Source: Alphaproteobacteria bacterium
GTDB lineage: Bacteria > Pseudomonadota > Alphaproteobacteria > Micropepsales > Micropepsaceae
Direction: 5' to 3'
Length of the DNA stretch: 64,000 bases
Assembly (NCBI GenBank): GCA_016125165.1
Contig: WGMH01000003.1
Location: forward strand, 372,001 to 436,000
A model generated the notes under the pieces. It had not been told where the DNA came from and did not search any database. It saw only the letters and a list, made by a program, of their open reading frames with translations. Position 1 is the first letter of the stretch; every line of letters begins with the position of its first letter. Shown here piece by piece: positions 11,216-19,899 of this stretch. A program made the position numbers and the translations under genes.

Positions 11216-12676
11216 TCACCTCTTGATGCTGCCTTCCAGCATTTTCGTGATCTTCTCGCCGTAGGGCGGACGCATCATGGCGGTCACGTCCATCTTCGCT
11301 TGCTGGAACACGGCCTTTGCGTGGCTGAAGGTCTTGAATCCGTCGATGCCGTGATAGGCGCCCATGCCTGATGGACCGATGCCGCCAAACGGCAGATCTT
11401 CCATCGCCACATGCATCACCACATCGTTCACCGACACGCCGCCTGACGTCGTGCGCGTCAGCACGCGATCCTGTTCGCCAGCGTTCTGGCCGAAGTAATA
11501 GAGGCCCAGCGGACGGGGATGATCGTTCACATATTCGATCGCCTCTTCCACATGGCTATAGGTCTTGACCGGCAGCAGCGGGCCGAAGATTTCATCCTTC
11601 ATGATCTGCATGTCGTCGGTGGGGTTCAGCACCAGCGTCGGCGGGATCTTGTGGAAAGGTTGCTGAGTGAAGTTTTCCTTCGCCGGATTGATTTCCACAA
11701 TCTCCGCGCCCTTGGCCTTGGCGTCGGCGAGGTAACCGTTCAGCCGGTCGAAGTGCCGCTGGTTGATGACGGAGGTGTAGTCCGGGTTGTCTTTCAGCGT
11801 CGGATACATGGCGCTCACCGCCTCCGTGGCGGCGCCCACGAATTCCTTCGCCTTGTCCTTCGGCACCAGCACATAGTCGGGCGCCAGACAGATCTGTCCG
11901 GCATTCAGCGTCTTGCCCTGCATCACGCGTTTTGCGGTCAGCGCCATGTCGGCGCTTTCCGAGATGATGACGGGCGATTTACCCCCAAGCTCCAGCGTCG
12001 TCGGCACAAGGTTTTCCGCCGCCGCGCGCATCACGTGATAGGCAATGGAGGTCGCGCCCGTGAACAGCAGATGATCGAAGGCGAGCTTGGAGAACGCCGC
12101 GCCCACATCCGGGCCACCGGTGCAGACCGCCACTTCGGTTTCATCGAAAGCGTTGCGGAACATACGCTCCATCAACTCGGAGCTTTTCGGCGTGAATTCG
12201 CTGGGCTTGATCATCACGCGGTTGCCCGCTGCGAAAATGCCGGCCAGTGGTGTGAAGGTAAGATTGAACGGGAAATTCCATGGGCTGATCACGCCCACCA
12301 CGCCCTTGGGCTGATAATCGATATAGGCCTTCGCGCCGAACAGGCCGAGCAGCGCTGGTGAAACCTTGCGCTTCTCGCGCTTCATCCAGGTTTTCAGATG
12401 CGCCTTGGCATGCTTCAGCGGCCCGATGGAGCCGGAGACATCGGTGAACAGACTCGCATGCACTGAACGGTGTCCGAAATCCTCGCGCATCGCTTCGGCG
12501 ATGGCGTCCTTGTGGCCAACCAGAAGATCAATGGCGCGGTCGAGCCATTCGATGCGCTTTTCGGCGCTGGGCGGGCCGTCCTTGATGTGGGCCCTCTTCT
12601 GGCGGTCCAGAATCGCCTGCATGCGCACCTGCGGGGGAATGGCGGCATCCATCGGCCGGGCTTCGGCAACGCTCAT
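11216..12676 (-). CDS. calB: Coniferyl aldehyde dehydrogenase-like aldehyde dehydrogenase
   Basis: A 486-residue NAD(P)-dependent aldehyde dehydrogenase that oxidises an aldehyde to the acid. The PWNFPFNLT substrate/NAD region is at residues 132-140, the general base Glu is at about 229 in LELGGKSP, and the nucleophile Cys263 lies in NAGQICLAPDYV. The variant QICLAPDYV and overall length fit the coniferyl aldehyde dehydrogenase and fatty-aldehyde class 3 group rather than class 1/2 enzymes. A hydrophobic or amphipathic C-terminus is absent. The ATG at 12676 was chosen because of the AGGAAGGAAAG ribosome region; an ATG at 12697 lies upstream. True substrate uncertain. Confidence 0.82.
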   Translation of the reverse strand: MSVAEARPMDAAIPPQVRMQAILDRQKRAHIKDGPPSAEKRIEWLDRAIDLLVGHKDAIAEAMREDFGHRSVHASLFTDVSGSIGPLKHAKAHLKTWMKREKRKVSPALLGLFGAKAYIDYQPKGVVGVISPWNFPFNLTFTPLAGIFAAGNRVMIKPSEFTPKSSELMERMFRNAFDETEVAVCTGGPDVGAAFSKLAFDHLLFTGATSIAYHVMRAAAENLVPTTLELGGKSPVIISESADMALTAKRVMQGKTLNAGQICLAPDYVLVPKDKAKEFVGAATEAVSAMYPTLKDNPDYTSVINQRHFDRLNGYLADAKAKGAEIVEINPAKENFTQQPFHKIPPTLVLNPTDDMQIMKDEIFGPLLPVKTYSHVEEAIEYVNDHPRPLGLYYFGQNAGEQDRVLTRTTSGGVSVNDVVMHVAMEDLPFGGIGPSGMGAYHGIDGFKTFSHAKAVFQQAKMDVTAMMRPPYGEKITKMLEGSIKR

Positions 12677-12834
12677 GGTTTCTTTCCTTCCTGACATATT
12701 CGCATTTGGGTAGGGAATTTCGCAGTTTCGTGAGTAGAACAGCCAATAATCCCCGCTTCAATAGCGTCATTTAACCGATTGTTACCTCCCCGGAGGGCAA
12801 ACTTGCGGCTGTTCAACGGACGGGCAGGACACCA

Positions 12835-13884
12835 GTGAATTCGCACGAACGCGCACAGGCATTCGCGAAAACCGCACTCGCTCTCATGGGTGAGCGCAAC
12901 GTCCCGCCCACGCCCCAGAACTTCCAGCTGTTTTACGCCTATGCCGCTGGGGAAAACCCGGCGGTGGCGCGCGTCATGGGCGACATGATTGCCGGCCGCA
13001 AGCCCTTCACCGCCGCCATACTGGATGATCTGCGTGAGCGCTTCTTCCAGACGGCGCGTGTGGAGAAGGCGGTTGAGCAGGTCGGCACCGGCATCGATTC
13101 CGCCCTCACCTCGATGATCAACACCATTGAGGCGGCCGGGCGCGACGCCAAGGATTATGGTCGCACCCTGTCGGCAGCGAGCGACGAGCTGACCGCGGAG
13201 CGTTCGCCCGAAGACATGCGCAGGCTTGTCGAGGGTCTTGTCTCCGCCACCCAGGCGATGGAGGCACGCACCAAGGTCCTGGAAGAAGAGCTTCAGCAAT
13301 CCTCAAGCCAGGTAAAGGACCTGCGCACGCAGCTTGAGGATGTGCGCCGCGAAAGTCTCACCGATCCGCTCACTGGCATCGCCAACCGCAAGGCCTTTGA
13401 TACCGCGCTGGCCGAGGCCGTTGCGCGCAGCAGGGAAGCGGGCGAGCCGCTGTCGCTTCTCATGTGCGATATCGACCATTTCAAGAAATTCAATGACACC
13501 TGGGGCCATCAGACCGGCGACACCGTCATTCGTCTTGTTGCCAACTGCCTTTCGGAAAACGTCAAGGGGCGCGATACCGCCGCGCGCTATGGCGGCGAAG
13601 AGTTCGCCGTCATCCTGCCCCAGACCGCGCTCGCTGACGCCACCCGTCTTGCCGACCACATTCGCGGCGCTGTGCACAGCAAGAAGCTGGTGAAGAAATC
13701 CACCGGCGATGTTTTGGGCGTAATCTCCATCTCGGTCGGCATCGCGCAGTTCAACGGCAGCGAAGATCCATCCGATTGGGTACGCCGCGCCGACGATTGC
13801 CTTTATGCCGCCAAGAATGCGGGCCGCAATTGCGTCATCGCCGAAAGCGATCCGCGCGCCGCTGAACAGACTGCCGCAGCGTAA
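12835..13884 (+). CDS. Diguanylate cyclase (GGDEF domain)
   Basis: A 349-residue cytoplasmic protein that would make cyclic-di-GMP. Residues 1-140 are a helical N-terminal region without a recognised sensor domain, followed by a short coiled coil (about 140-172) of the kind seen before GGDEF domains. The GGDEF domain has DPLTGIANRKAF near 177-188, a metal-binding CDIDHFKKFND near 211-221, and the signature GGEEF at 253-257, so it should be active. The inhibitory I-site has Lys244 where Arg of RxxD is expected. The start is a GTG with AGGA 5 bases upstream. It is divergent from the aldehyde dehydrogenase gene. Confidence 0.9.
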   Translation: MNSHERAQAFAKTALALMGERNVPPTPQNFQLFYAYAAGENPAVARVMGDMIAGRKPFTAAILDDLRERFFQTARVEKAVEQVGTGIDSALTSMINTIEAAGRDAKDYGRTLSAASDELTAERSPEDMRRLVEGLVSATQAMEARTKVLEEELQQSSSQVKDLRTQLEDVRRESLTDPLTGIANRKAFDTALAEAVARSREAGEPLSLLMCDIDHFKKFNDTWGHQTGDTVIRLVANCLSENVKGRDTAARYGGEEFAVILPQTALADATRLADHIRGAVHSKKLVKKSTGDVLGVISISVGIAQFNGSEDPSDWVRRADDCLYAAKNAGRNCVIAESDPRAAEQTAAA

Positions 13885-13953
13885 ACAACAGCGCCTTTAA
13901 CTTCCGCGCACAAACGCTATGCTCGCGCCCGGAAAACACCGGGAAACCTCATC

Positions 13954-14748
13954 ATGCGCAAGGATTTCGAACGCTGTCACGTCACTGCCAACGGCAATGT
14001 CGCCGTGCTGACGATGAATCATCCCGAAGTGATGAACGCGGCTTCAGTGAAGATGGTGCATGGCCTCATGGAAGCCATCGCCCACATTGAATCTGAAGGC
14101 AGCTTCCGTGCCGTCGTGCTCACCGGTGAAGGCAAGGGCTTCTGCTCCGGCGCCAATTTGTCGGAGCAATCGCCCGACCAACGTCAGGGCACGAACGCAG
14201 TCGGTCATTCGCTCGAAACCGCCTATCATCCGCTGCTGCGTCGTCTGCGCGATCTGAATATGCCGCTTGTTACCGCCGTAAACGGTGCGGCGGCTGGCGT
14301 GGGCATGAGCATCGCGTTGATGGGCGATATCGTGATGGCCGCGCGCTCGGCCTATTTCCTTCAGGCCTTCGCGCGCATTGGTCTGGTGCCGGATGGTGGC
14401 TCCACCTGGCTTCTGCCGCGCCTGATCGGCCTTGCCCGCGCGCGGGAACTTTCGATGCTTGCGGAGAAATTGCCGGCGGAGAAGGCGCTCGAATGGGGCC
14501 TTATCAACCGCGTATCCGACGATGCGGCGCTTATGGAAGATTCGCTTTTTATGGCCAAACGCCTCGCCGATGGCCCCGCCTCGCTCACCATGATCCGCCA
14601 GTTGTACTGGCACAGCCCGCATAACACCTATGAAGTACAGTTGGACCTCGAAAGGAGCACTCAGCAGAACGCAGGCAAAACCCGCGATTTTGTTGAGGGT
14701 GTGACAGCATTCCTGCAAAAGCGGCCTGCGACGTTCAGCGGCAAATAG
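13954..14748 (+). CDS. Enoyl-CoA hydratase/isomerase family protein
   Basis: A 264-residue crotonase-fold protein acting on acyl-CoA thioesters. The oxyanion-hole motifs are visible, GFCSGANL at residues 62-69 and NGAAAGVGMS at 110-119. The segment RIGLVPDGGSTWLLPR carries Asp147 in the region where hydratases have a catalytic Glu, as in PaaG-type isomerases and some non-hydratase members. The second hydratase glutamate is also not obvious. An isomerase role, for example in aromatic or fatty acid catabolism, is therefore as likely as hydratase activity. It stands alone, about 70 bases after the diguanylate cyclase gene. Confidence 0.88.
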   Translation: MRKDFERCHVTANGNVAVLTMNHPEVMNAASVKMVHGLMEAIAHIESEGSFRAVVLTGEGKGFCSGANLSEQSPDQRQGTNAVGHSLETAYHPLLRRLRDLNMPLVTAVNGAAAGVGMSIALMGDIVMAARSAYFLQAFARIGLVPDGGSTWLLPRLIGLARARELSMLAEKLPAEKALEWGLINRVSDDAALMEDSLFMAKRLADGPASLTMIRQLYWHSPHNTYEVQLDLERSTQQNAGKTRDFVEGVTAFLQKRPATFSGK

Positions 14749-14829
14749 GATTAACAGCGCTACAGGTTGCCGCGTCTCGCAACTCCGTGACTTGCGCGCG
14801 ATGGCAAAACCCTGCCCAATTCCTCACAG

Positions 14830-14909
14830 GTCCGCATTGCCGGACGGGGCCTTGGCCCCCACATGGGACCTGATGGTCCTTCCGGGCCGTCCGCCCTTTT
14901 CGGGCGGCC
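14830..14909 (+). promoter_or_regulatory. Hairpin-rich leader upstream of the M13 peptidase gene
   Basis: Four consecutive inverted repeats lie in 80 bases just before the peptidase gene: GTCCG/CGGAC (14830-14834 with 14841-14845), GGGGC/GCCCC (14846-14859), GGACC/GGTCC with loop TGAT (14866-14879), and CCGCCC/GGGCGG with loop TTTTC (14891-14907). The last ends about 23 bases before the ATG. There is no T-tract, so it is not a terminator. It may be a structured 5' leader or an intergenic repeat; I do not recognise it as a known riboswitch. Confidence 0.45.
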
Positions 14910-14930
14910 TTCACCTAAGGGGAATACAGA

Positions 14931-17000
14931 ATGAAACGCAGTGCACTTTTGCTTGCCACGCTCCTGTGCGCGGGCTGCGCGATGGGCGGCAAGTCCGAAC
15001 CCGCCGCCGCGCCTGCTGCGCCGAAAGCGCAGCTTGGCACATGGGGCGTCGATCTGACGGCCATGGACAAGTCCGTGAAGCCCGGCGACGACTTCTTTGC
15101 CTACGCCAGCGGCACTTGGGCCAAGACCGCCGAAATTCCGCCGGATCGTTCCAGCATCGGCGCTTTCCAGAACCTTCGCATCAAGAGCGAAAAGGATATC
15201 GGCACCATCATTGCCGAACTGGAAGCCAAGCCCGCCGACCAGCTCGATGGCGAAGCGAAAAAGCTGCGTGATCTCTATGACGGCTACATGGACGCCAAGC
15301 AGATCGACGACAAGGGCATGGCCCCTGCCGCCACCGATATCGCGCATCTGCAGGGCCTGAAGACACGCGCCGATGTCGCCGCTGCCATGGGCACTGTCGA
15401 ATATCAGATCAACGTGCCGTTCAACTTCTACATCGGCGCGGACGACAAGCACCCCAATGAATACATCGCCTCGTTCTATCAGGGCGGTCTGGGCATGCCC
15501 GACCGCGACTACTATCTGAAGACCGACAAGGAAATTCTGGACACGCAGGTCGCCTACAAGAAGTATCTGGCCACCATGCTCGGTCATGCGGGGCTGACCA
15601 ACACCGAAGCGCGCGCCGAAAAGATCTATGCCTTCGAAAAGAAGATCGCCGAAGTCCATTGGAAGAATGAAGACAGCCGCGACGCAGACAAGATCTACAA
15701 TGTGATGAGCATTTCGGCGTTGAAGAAATACACGCCGGGCTTTGACTGGTCCGCCTTCTTCAAGGCCGCCGGCCTCTCCGAAAAAGGACCGAAGGGCGAG
15801 CGCAATGTCCTCGTGGCCCAGAACACCGCCTTCCCCAAGATGGCGAAAATCATGGCGTCCACGCCAATCTCGGTGCTGCGCGATTATCTGACGGTCGGCT
15901 ACCTGCACGCCTACGCAGCCTATCTGCCCGCGCAGGTGGATGCGGACAACTTTGCCTTCTACGGCACGGTGCTGTCAGGCAACACCCAGCAGCTTCCGCG
16001 TGAAACCCGCGCGGCACATCTGCTGGATGGCACGCTCGGCGAACCGCTCGGCAAGCTCTATGTGGCGAAGTTCTTCCCGCCGGAATCCAAGGCCAAGGCC
16101 GAGAAGCTGGTTGCCAACCTGCTCAAGGCCTATGACCAGGACATCCGCGTCATTCCGTGGATGACGGAAGAGACGAAGGTCAAAGCGCTCGACAAACTTC
16201 ACAAGTTCACGCCCTACATCGGCTATCCCGACAAGTGGCGCGACTATTCGGGCCTTCAGATCGACCGCAACGATCTGCTAGGCAACATGAAGCGCAGCGC
16301 AAACTTCGAATGGCACTACAACCTCGACCGCATCGACCAGCCGGTGGACAAGACCGAATGGGGCATGACGCCGCCGACGGTGAACGCCTATTACAACCCC
16401 TCCGCCAACAAGATCGTGTTCCCGGCCGCCATCCTGCAGCCGCCGTTCTTCGATCCGAATGCGGATGATGCCGTGAACTATGGCGCCATCGGTGCAGTCA
16501 TCGGCCATGAAATCAGCCATGGCTTCGACGACCAGGGCTCCAAGTACAATGGCGACGGCGTGCTCTCGAACTGGTGGACCGACGCAGACCGCAAGGCCTT
16601 CGACGCGCGCACCGACAAGCTCGTGGCGCAGTACGATTCCTATGAAGCCCTTCCGGGCCTTCATGTGAACGGCCGCTTCACGCTCGGCGAAAACATCGGC
16701 GACCTTTCCGGTGCAGCGATTGCGCTCAAGGCCTATGCGCTTTCGCTGGACGGCAAGCCCGCGCCGGTGATCGATGGTTACACTGGCACGCAGCGCTTCT
16801 TCCTGGGTTTTGCCCAGATCTGGCGCGGCAAGTACCGCGACGGCGCATTGCGCGCGCAGGTGCTCTCCAATGAGCACTCGCCCGCCATGTTCCGCATCCT
16901 CGGACCCACACGCAACAACGATGCGTGGTACGAGGCCTTCGATGTGAAACCGGGCGACAAGCTCTACATCGCACCCGAAGATCGCGTGAAACTCTGGTAG
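14931..17000 (+). CDS. M13 family (neprilysin-like) zinc metallopeptidase, probable lipoprotein
   Basis: A 689-residue PepO/neprilysin-type endopeptidase. Residues 1-16 form a signal sequence ending in LLCAGC, a lipobox-like site with Cys16, so the enzyme is probably anchored in the outer membrane facing the periplasm. The M13 N-terminal fold is followed by the substrate-binding VNAYYNP near residue 485, the zinc motif HEISH near 526 with GFDDQGS after it, and the third ligand in ENIGD near 587. The C-terminus ends in Trp with KPGDKLYI before it, as usual for the family. Length is normal and the gene looks intact. Confidence 0.93.
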   Translation: MKRSALLLATLLCAGCAMGGKSEPAAAPAAPKAQLGTWGVDLTAMDKSVKPGDDFFAYASGTWAKTAEIPPDRSSIGAFQNLRIKSEKDIGTIIAELEAKPADQLDGEAKKLRDLYDGYMDAKQIDDKGMAPAATDIAHLQGLKTRADVAAAMGTVEYQINVPFNFYIGADDKHPNEYIASFYQGGLGMPDRDYYLKTDKEILDTQVAYKKYLATMLGHAGLTNTEARAEKIYAFEKKIAEVHWKNEDSRDADKIYNVMSISALKKYTPGFDWSAFFKAAGLSEKGPKGERNVLVAQNTAFPKMAKIMASTPISVLRDYLTVGYLHAYAAYLPAQVDADNFAFYGTVLSGNTQQLPRETRAAHLLDGTLGEPLGKLYVAKFFPPESKAKAEKLVANLLKAYDQDIRVIPWMTEETKVKALDKLHKFTPYIGYPDKWRDYSGLQIDRNDLLGNMKRSANFEWHYNLDRIDQPVDKTEWGMTPPTVNAYYNPSANKIVFPAAILQPPFFDPNADDAVNYGAIGAVIGHEISHGFDDQGSKYNGDGVLSNWWTDADRKAFDARTDKLVAQYDSYEALPGLHVNGRFTLGENIGDLSGAAIALKAYALSLDGKPAPVIDGYTGTQRFFLGFAQIWRGKYRDGALRAQVLSNEHSPAMFRILGPTRNNDAWYEAFDVKPGDKLYIAPEDRVKLW

Positions 17001-17405
17001 TCAGGACCGGCGGCGCTTCGCAGGCTTGCGCGGCGCCGCCACCTTCTTTGCCTGCTTGGCGCGCTTCTTCACCTGAGTCTTGGAATTGCGCGCCGCTTCG
17101 ATGGCCCGCCTCGCCCATCCGGCGAATTCGTCCGGCTCGTCATAGAGCCGGTCGGGAATCGCGAAATAGGCGGTGACGACAGTTTCGCCCTTCATTTCAA
17201 ACGAGAAGGGCTTGCAGCGCTCCGCTTCAAACAGCGGCTTGGTTTTGGGATCCGTGCGCAGATAGATCTGCTCATCCACCACGAACCCCAGCAGAACGCC
17301 ATCGACATTCAGCCCATCGGTTCCGAAGAACCGCTTCACCACCAGCGGCCCGACATCGGCAAACAGGTCGGCGAGGAATTCTTTGTATTCCGCGCTGATC
17401 GCCAT
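17001..17405 (-). CDS. TfoX N-terminal domain protein
   Basis: A 134-residue protein with the TfoX/Sxy N-terminal domain (residues 5-100; features FLADLF, KRFFGTDGLNVDG, VYLRTD-like and AYFAIPDRLYDE). The last 30 residues are extremely Lys/Arg/Ala rich and may bind nucleic acid. In gammaproteobacteria TfoX regulates competence; single-domain versions in alphaproteobacteria are of unknown function. It is 5 bases behind sufA and may be the last gene of the suf transcript. Its stop abuts the M13 gene stop. Confidence 0.78.
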   Translation of the reverse strand: MAISAEYKEFLADLFADVGPLVVKRFFGTDGLNVDGVLLGFVVDEQIYLRTDPKTKPLFEAERCKPFSFEMKGETVVTAYFAIPDRLYDEPDEFAGWARRAIEAARNSKTQVKKRAKQAKKVAAPRKPAKRRRS

Positions 17406-17410
17406 GGCGA

Positions 17411-17797
17411 TCAGTTTTCCGCTTTGGCAGGCGTGATCGAAACGCTTTCGCCGCAGCCGCAGGCCGCCGTTTGGTTCGGGTTGTTGAACACGAAGCGGGA
17501 GCCGAATTTCTCGTGCACGAAATCCATCTCGGTGCCGATCAGGAACAGGATCGCCTTGGGATCGATGAAGATCTTCACGCCCTGATCTTCCACCACTTCC
17601 TCAAGCGGTTCGGCATGCTCGGCATAGTCCATCGTGTAGCTCATGCCCGCGCAGCCGCCATTGGTCACGCCCACGCGCACGCCTTCATATTGGCCATTGG
17701 AATTGGTCATGATCTCGCGCATCCGCGCCGCCGCCGCTTCAGTGAGCCGGACGGCCTTGGGGCGTTCGCGCCGTGTGCGGGTTGTCGTTTCGCTCAT
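17411..17797 (-). CDS. sufA: HesB/IscA-family iron-sulfur carrier SufA
   Basis: A 128-residue A-type Fe-S carrier that takes a cluster from SufBCD and hands it to target proteins. The three conserved cysteines are Cys49 (GGCAGMSY), Cys113 and Cys115 (ACGCG). A charged extension of about 15 residues precedes the fold. The start ATG at 17797 lies 2 bases beyond the sufT stop, and it is the last gene of the Fe-S operon with a clear role in it. The same family includes ErpA; operon context favours SufA. Confidence 0.9.
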   Translation of the reverse strand: MSETTTRTRRERPKAVRLTEAAAARMREIMTNSNGQYEGVRVGVTNGGCAGMSYTMDYAEHAEPLEEVVEDQGVKIFIDPKAILFLIGTEMDFVHEKFGSRFVFNNPNQTAACGCGESVSITPAKAEN

Positions 17798-17799
17798 CG

Positions 17800-18183
17800 T
17801 CAATACATGTTCAGTTCGAGTTTGGCCTCTTCGCTCATCCGGTCCGGCGTCCATGGCGGGTCGAACGTCATGTTCACCGTCACCTCGCCGATCCCCTCGA
17901 TGGTTTCGAGGGCGGATTTTACCATGCCCGGCATTTCGCCGGCCACGGGGCAGCCAGGCGCGGTCAAGGTCATGTCCACTACGACATCGTAATTGTCGGC
18001 CACATCCACCTTGTAGATCAGGCCAAGCTCGTAGATATCGACCGGAATTTCCGGATCGAACACCGTCTTTAGCGCCGTCACCAGCTTCTGCGTGAAGGCT
18101 TCGAGTTCCTCTGGCGTCAGCGCACTGCCTTCGGCGCTGGTCACCTCGGAACGCAATTCGGTCTGTTGCGGCTCCATGTTCAT
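17800..18183 (-). CDS. sufT: SufT (MIP18/DUF59 family Fe-S maturation protein)
   Basis: A 127-residue DUF59 protein. The family motif VFDPEIPVDIYELGLIY is at about residues 45-61 and the conserved Cys lies in TLTAPGCPVAGEMP near 84. Family members assist Fe-S cluster assembly or transfer, and their place in suf operons is well known. The ATG at 18183 overlaps the sufU stop as ATGA, which decides this start over the longer open frame. Confidence 0.9.
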   Translation of the reverse strand: MNMEPQQTELRSEVTSAEGSALTPEELEAFTQKLVTALKTVFDPEIPVDIYELGLIYKVDVADNYDVVVDMTLTAPGCPVAGEMPGMVKSALETIEGIGEVTVNMTFDPPWTPDRMSEEAKLELNMY

Positions 18184-18653
18184 TCGGATTTCGCGGGGGC
18201 ACCGCCCTCCAGCGCCGACTTCCCATCCAACGCAGATTTCATTGTGTGCCAGGCAAGCGTCGCGCATTTCACGCGCATCGGGAATGCCGACACACCGGCC
18301 ATCACATCCAGCCGCTCGCGGTCATCTTCGCCCAGATCGCCGGCGTCCTCGCCTTTCACCAGATGCAGGAAGCCGCCCATCAGCTTTTCGGCTTCCGCCA
18401 CCGTGCGGCCTTCCAGCATCTCGGTCATCAGCGATGCCGATGCCTGGCTGATGGCGCAGCCCCGGCCTTCGAACTTGATATCGGCAATGCGGCCATCCAT
18501 ATCGACATTGAGGTAGAGCTTGACCTTGTCGCCACAGAGGGGGTTATACCCATCCGCCTCATGCGTCGGGTGCTCCATCTTGCCGAAGTGGCGCGGGTGC
18601 TTGGAGTGATCGAGGATCACTTCCTGATACAGCTCACGCAGAGAGTCATCCAT
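18180..18653 (-). CDS. sufU: SufU-type Fe-S scaffold / sulfurtransferase
   Basis: A 157-residue IscU-fold protein. Cys40 (NPLCGD), Cys66 (GRGCAIS) and Cys130 (VKCATLAW) are the three conserved ligands, with Asp42 next to the first. The roughly 20-residue insertion between the second and third Cys, rich in acidic residues, marks SufU rather than IscU. SufU usually receives sulfur from SufS, whose gene lies directly upstream, 4 bases away. The stop overlaps sufT. Confidence 0.92.
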   Translation of the reverse strand: MDDSLRELYQEVILDHSKHPRHFGKMEHPTHEADGYNPLCGDKVKLYLNVDMDGRIADIKFEGRGCAISQASASLMTEMLEGRTVAEAEKLMGGFLHLVKGEDAGDLGEDDRERLDVMAGVSAFPMRVKCATLAWHTMKSALDGKSALEGGAPAKSE

Positions 18654-18657
18654 CGGC

Positions 18658-19899
18658 CTAGCTCAGTATCTTCCGCGCCTTGTGGAGCGCACCAACGAAC
18701 GCCTCCACATCGGCGGTGTTGTTGTACAAGGCGAACGACGCCCGGCTGGTGGACGCCACGTTGAAGCGCTCCATCAGCACCTGCGCGCAATGATGGCCCG
18801 CCCGCACCGCCACGCCTTCGCGGTCGAGGATCGTGGCCACGTCATGCGCATGCATGCCCTCGGTCTCGAATGACAGGATCGCGCCCTTACCAGGCGCTTC
18901 GCCAATGATGCGCACCCAGTTCAGTTCGCGCAGTGCATCTGTGGCCTGCGACAGCAACGCATGCTCATGCGCGGCCACGGCTTCGCGATCCATCGCGGTC
19001 ATGTATGAGATCGCCGCCGAAAGCCCCACGGCCTCGATGATCGGCGGCGTTCCGGCTTCGAATCGCGCGGGAGGATCGGCATAGGTGATCCTGTCCTTCG
19101 TCACCTCGCCAATCATCTCACCGCCGCCATTGAAGGGCCGCATGGCCTTCAGATGCGCGTGCTTGCCATACAGCGCGCCAATGCCCGTTGGCCCATAGAG
19201 CTTGTGACCGGTCAGCGCATAGAAATCGATGTCGAGATCCTGCACGTCCACGTTCAGATGCACCGCACCCTGGCAGCCATCGGCCAGCACCGGCACGCCC
19301 TTGGCATGTGCGCGCGCCACGATCTCTTTCAGCGGCGTTACGGTGCCGAGCACATTCGACATGTGCGAGATGGCGACGAGTTTTGTCTTCTCGCCGATGG
19401 CGGCATCCACCGCCTCCACATCCAGCGAACCGTCGTCGCCCACATCCACCCAGCGGAGCACCGCCCCCTGCCGCTCGCGCAGGAAATGCCAGGGCACGAT
19501 GTTGGAATGATGCTCCATCACCGAAAGAACGATCTCGTCGCCGGGCTGGATGCGCGGCGCCAGATAGGCATAGGCCAACAGATTGATCGCCTCGGTGCCA
19601 CCTTTGGTGAACACAATCTCTTCAGGCCGAGCCGCATTCACGAAACCACGCACGGCCTCTCGCGCTTCTTCATAGCGCTCCGTGGCCTTGGCGGAGAGAT
19701 AGTGCACGCCGCGATGCACATTGGCGTATTCGCTGGCGGCAAAGTCGCGCATGGCATCGAGTACCTGCCGCGGCTTCTGCGCGGAGGCGGCGCTGTCCAG
19801 ATAGGTGAGCGGCTTGCCATAAACGGGCTTTGCCAGAATTTCGAAATCCCGGCGCGCGGCTTCGGCATCGAAAGCGGCAATGGCGCGGTGCACGGTCAT
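18658..19899 (-). CDS. sufS: Cysteine desulfurase SufS
   Basis: A 413-residue PLP enzyme that takes sulfur from cysteine and passes it as a persulfide to SufU. The PLP lysine is Lys233 in TGHKLYGPTGIG. His130 (MEHHSN) stacks the cofactor, and the active-site cysteine lies near residue 369 in RAGHHCAQ, the group II (SufS/CsdA) signature. The start was set at the ATG at 19899, which overlaps the sufD stop (ATGA); the in-frame upstream codons belong to sufD. Confidence 0.95.
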   Translation of the reverse strand: MTVHRAIAAFDAEAARRDFEILAKPVYGKPLTYLDSAASAQKPRQVLDAMRDFAASEYANVHRGVHYLSAKATERYEEAREAVRGFVNAARPEEIVFTKGGTEAINLLAYAYLAPRIQPGDEIVLSVMEHHSNIVPWHFLRERQGAVLRWVDVGDDGSLDVEAVDAAIGEKTKLVAISHMSNVLGTVTPLKEIVARAHAKGVPVLADGCQGAVHLNVDVQDLDIDFYALTGHKLYGPTGIGALYGKHAHLKAMRPFNGGGEMIGEVTKDRITYADPPARFEAGTPPIIEAVGLSAAISYMTAMDREAVAAHEHALLSQATDALRELNWVRIIGEAPGKGAILSFETEGMHAHDVATILDREGVAVRAGHHCAQVLMERFNVASTSRASFALYNNTADVEAFVGALHKARKILS

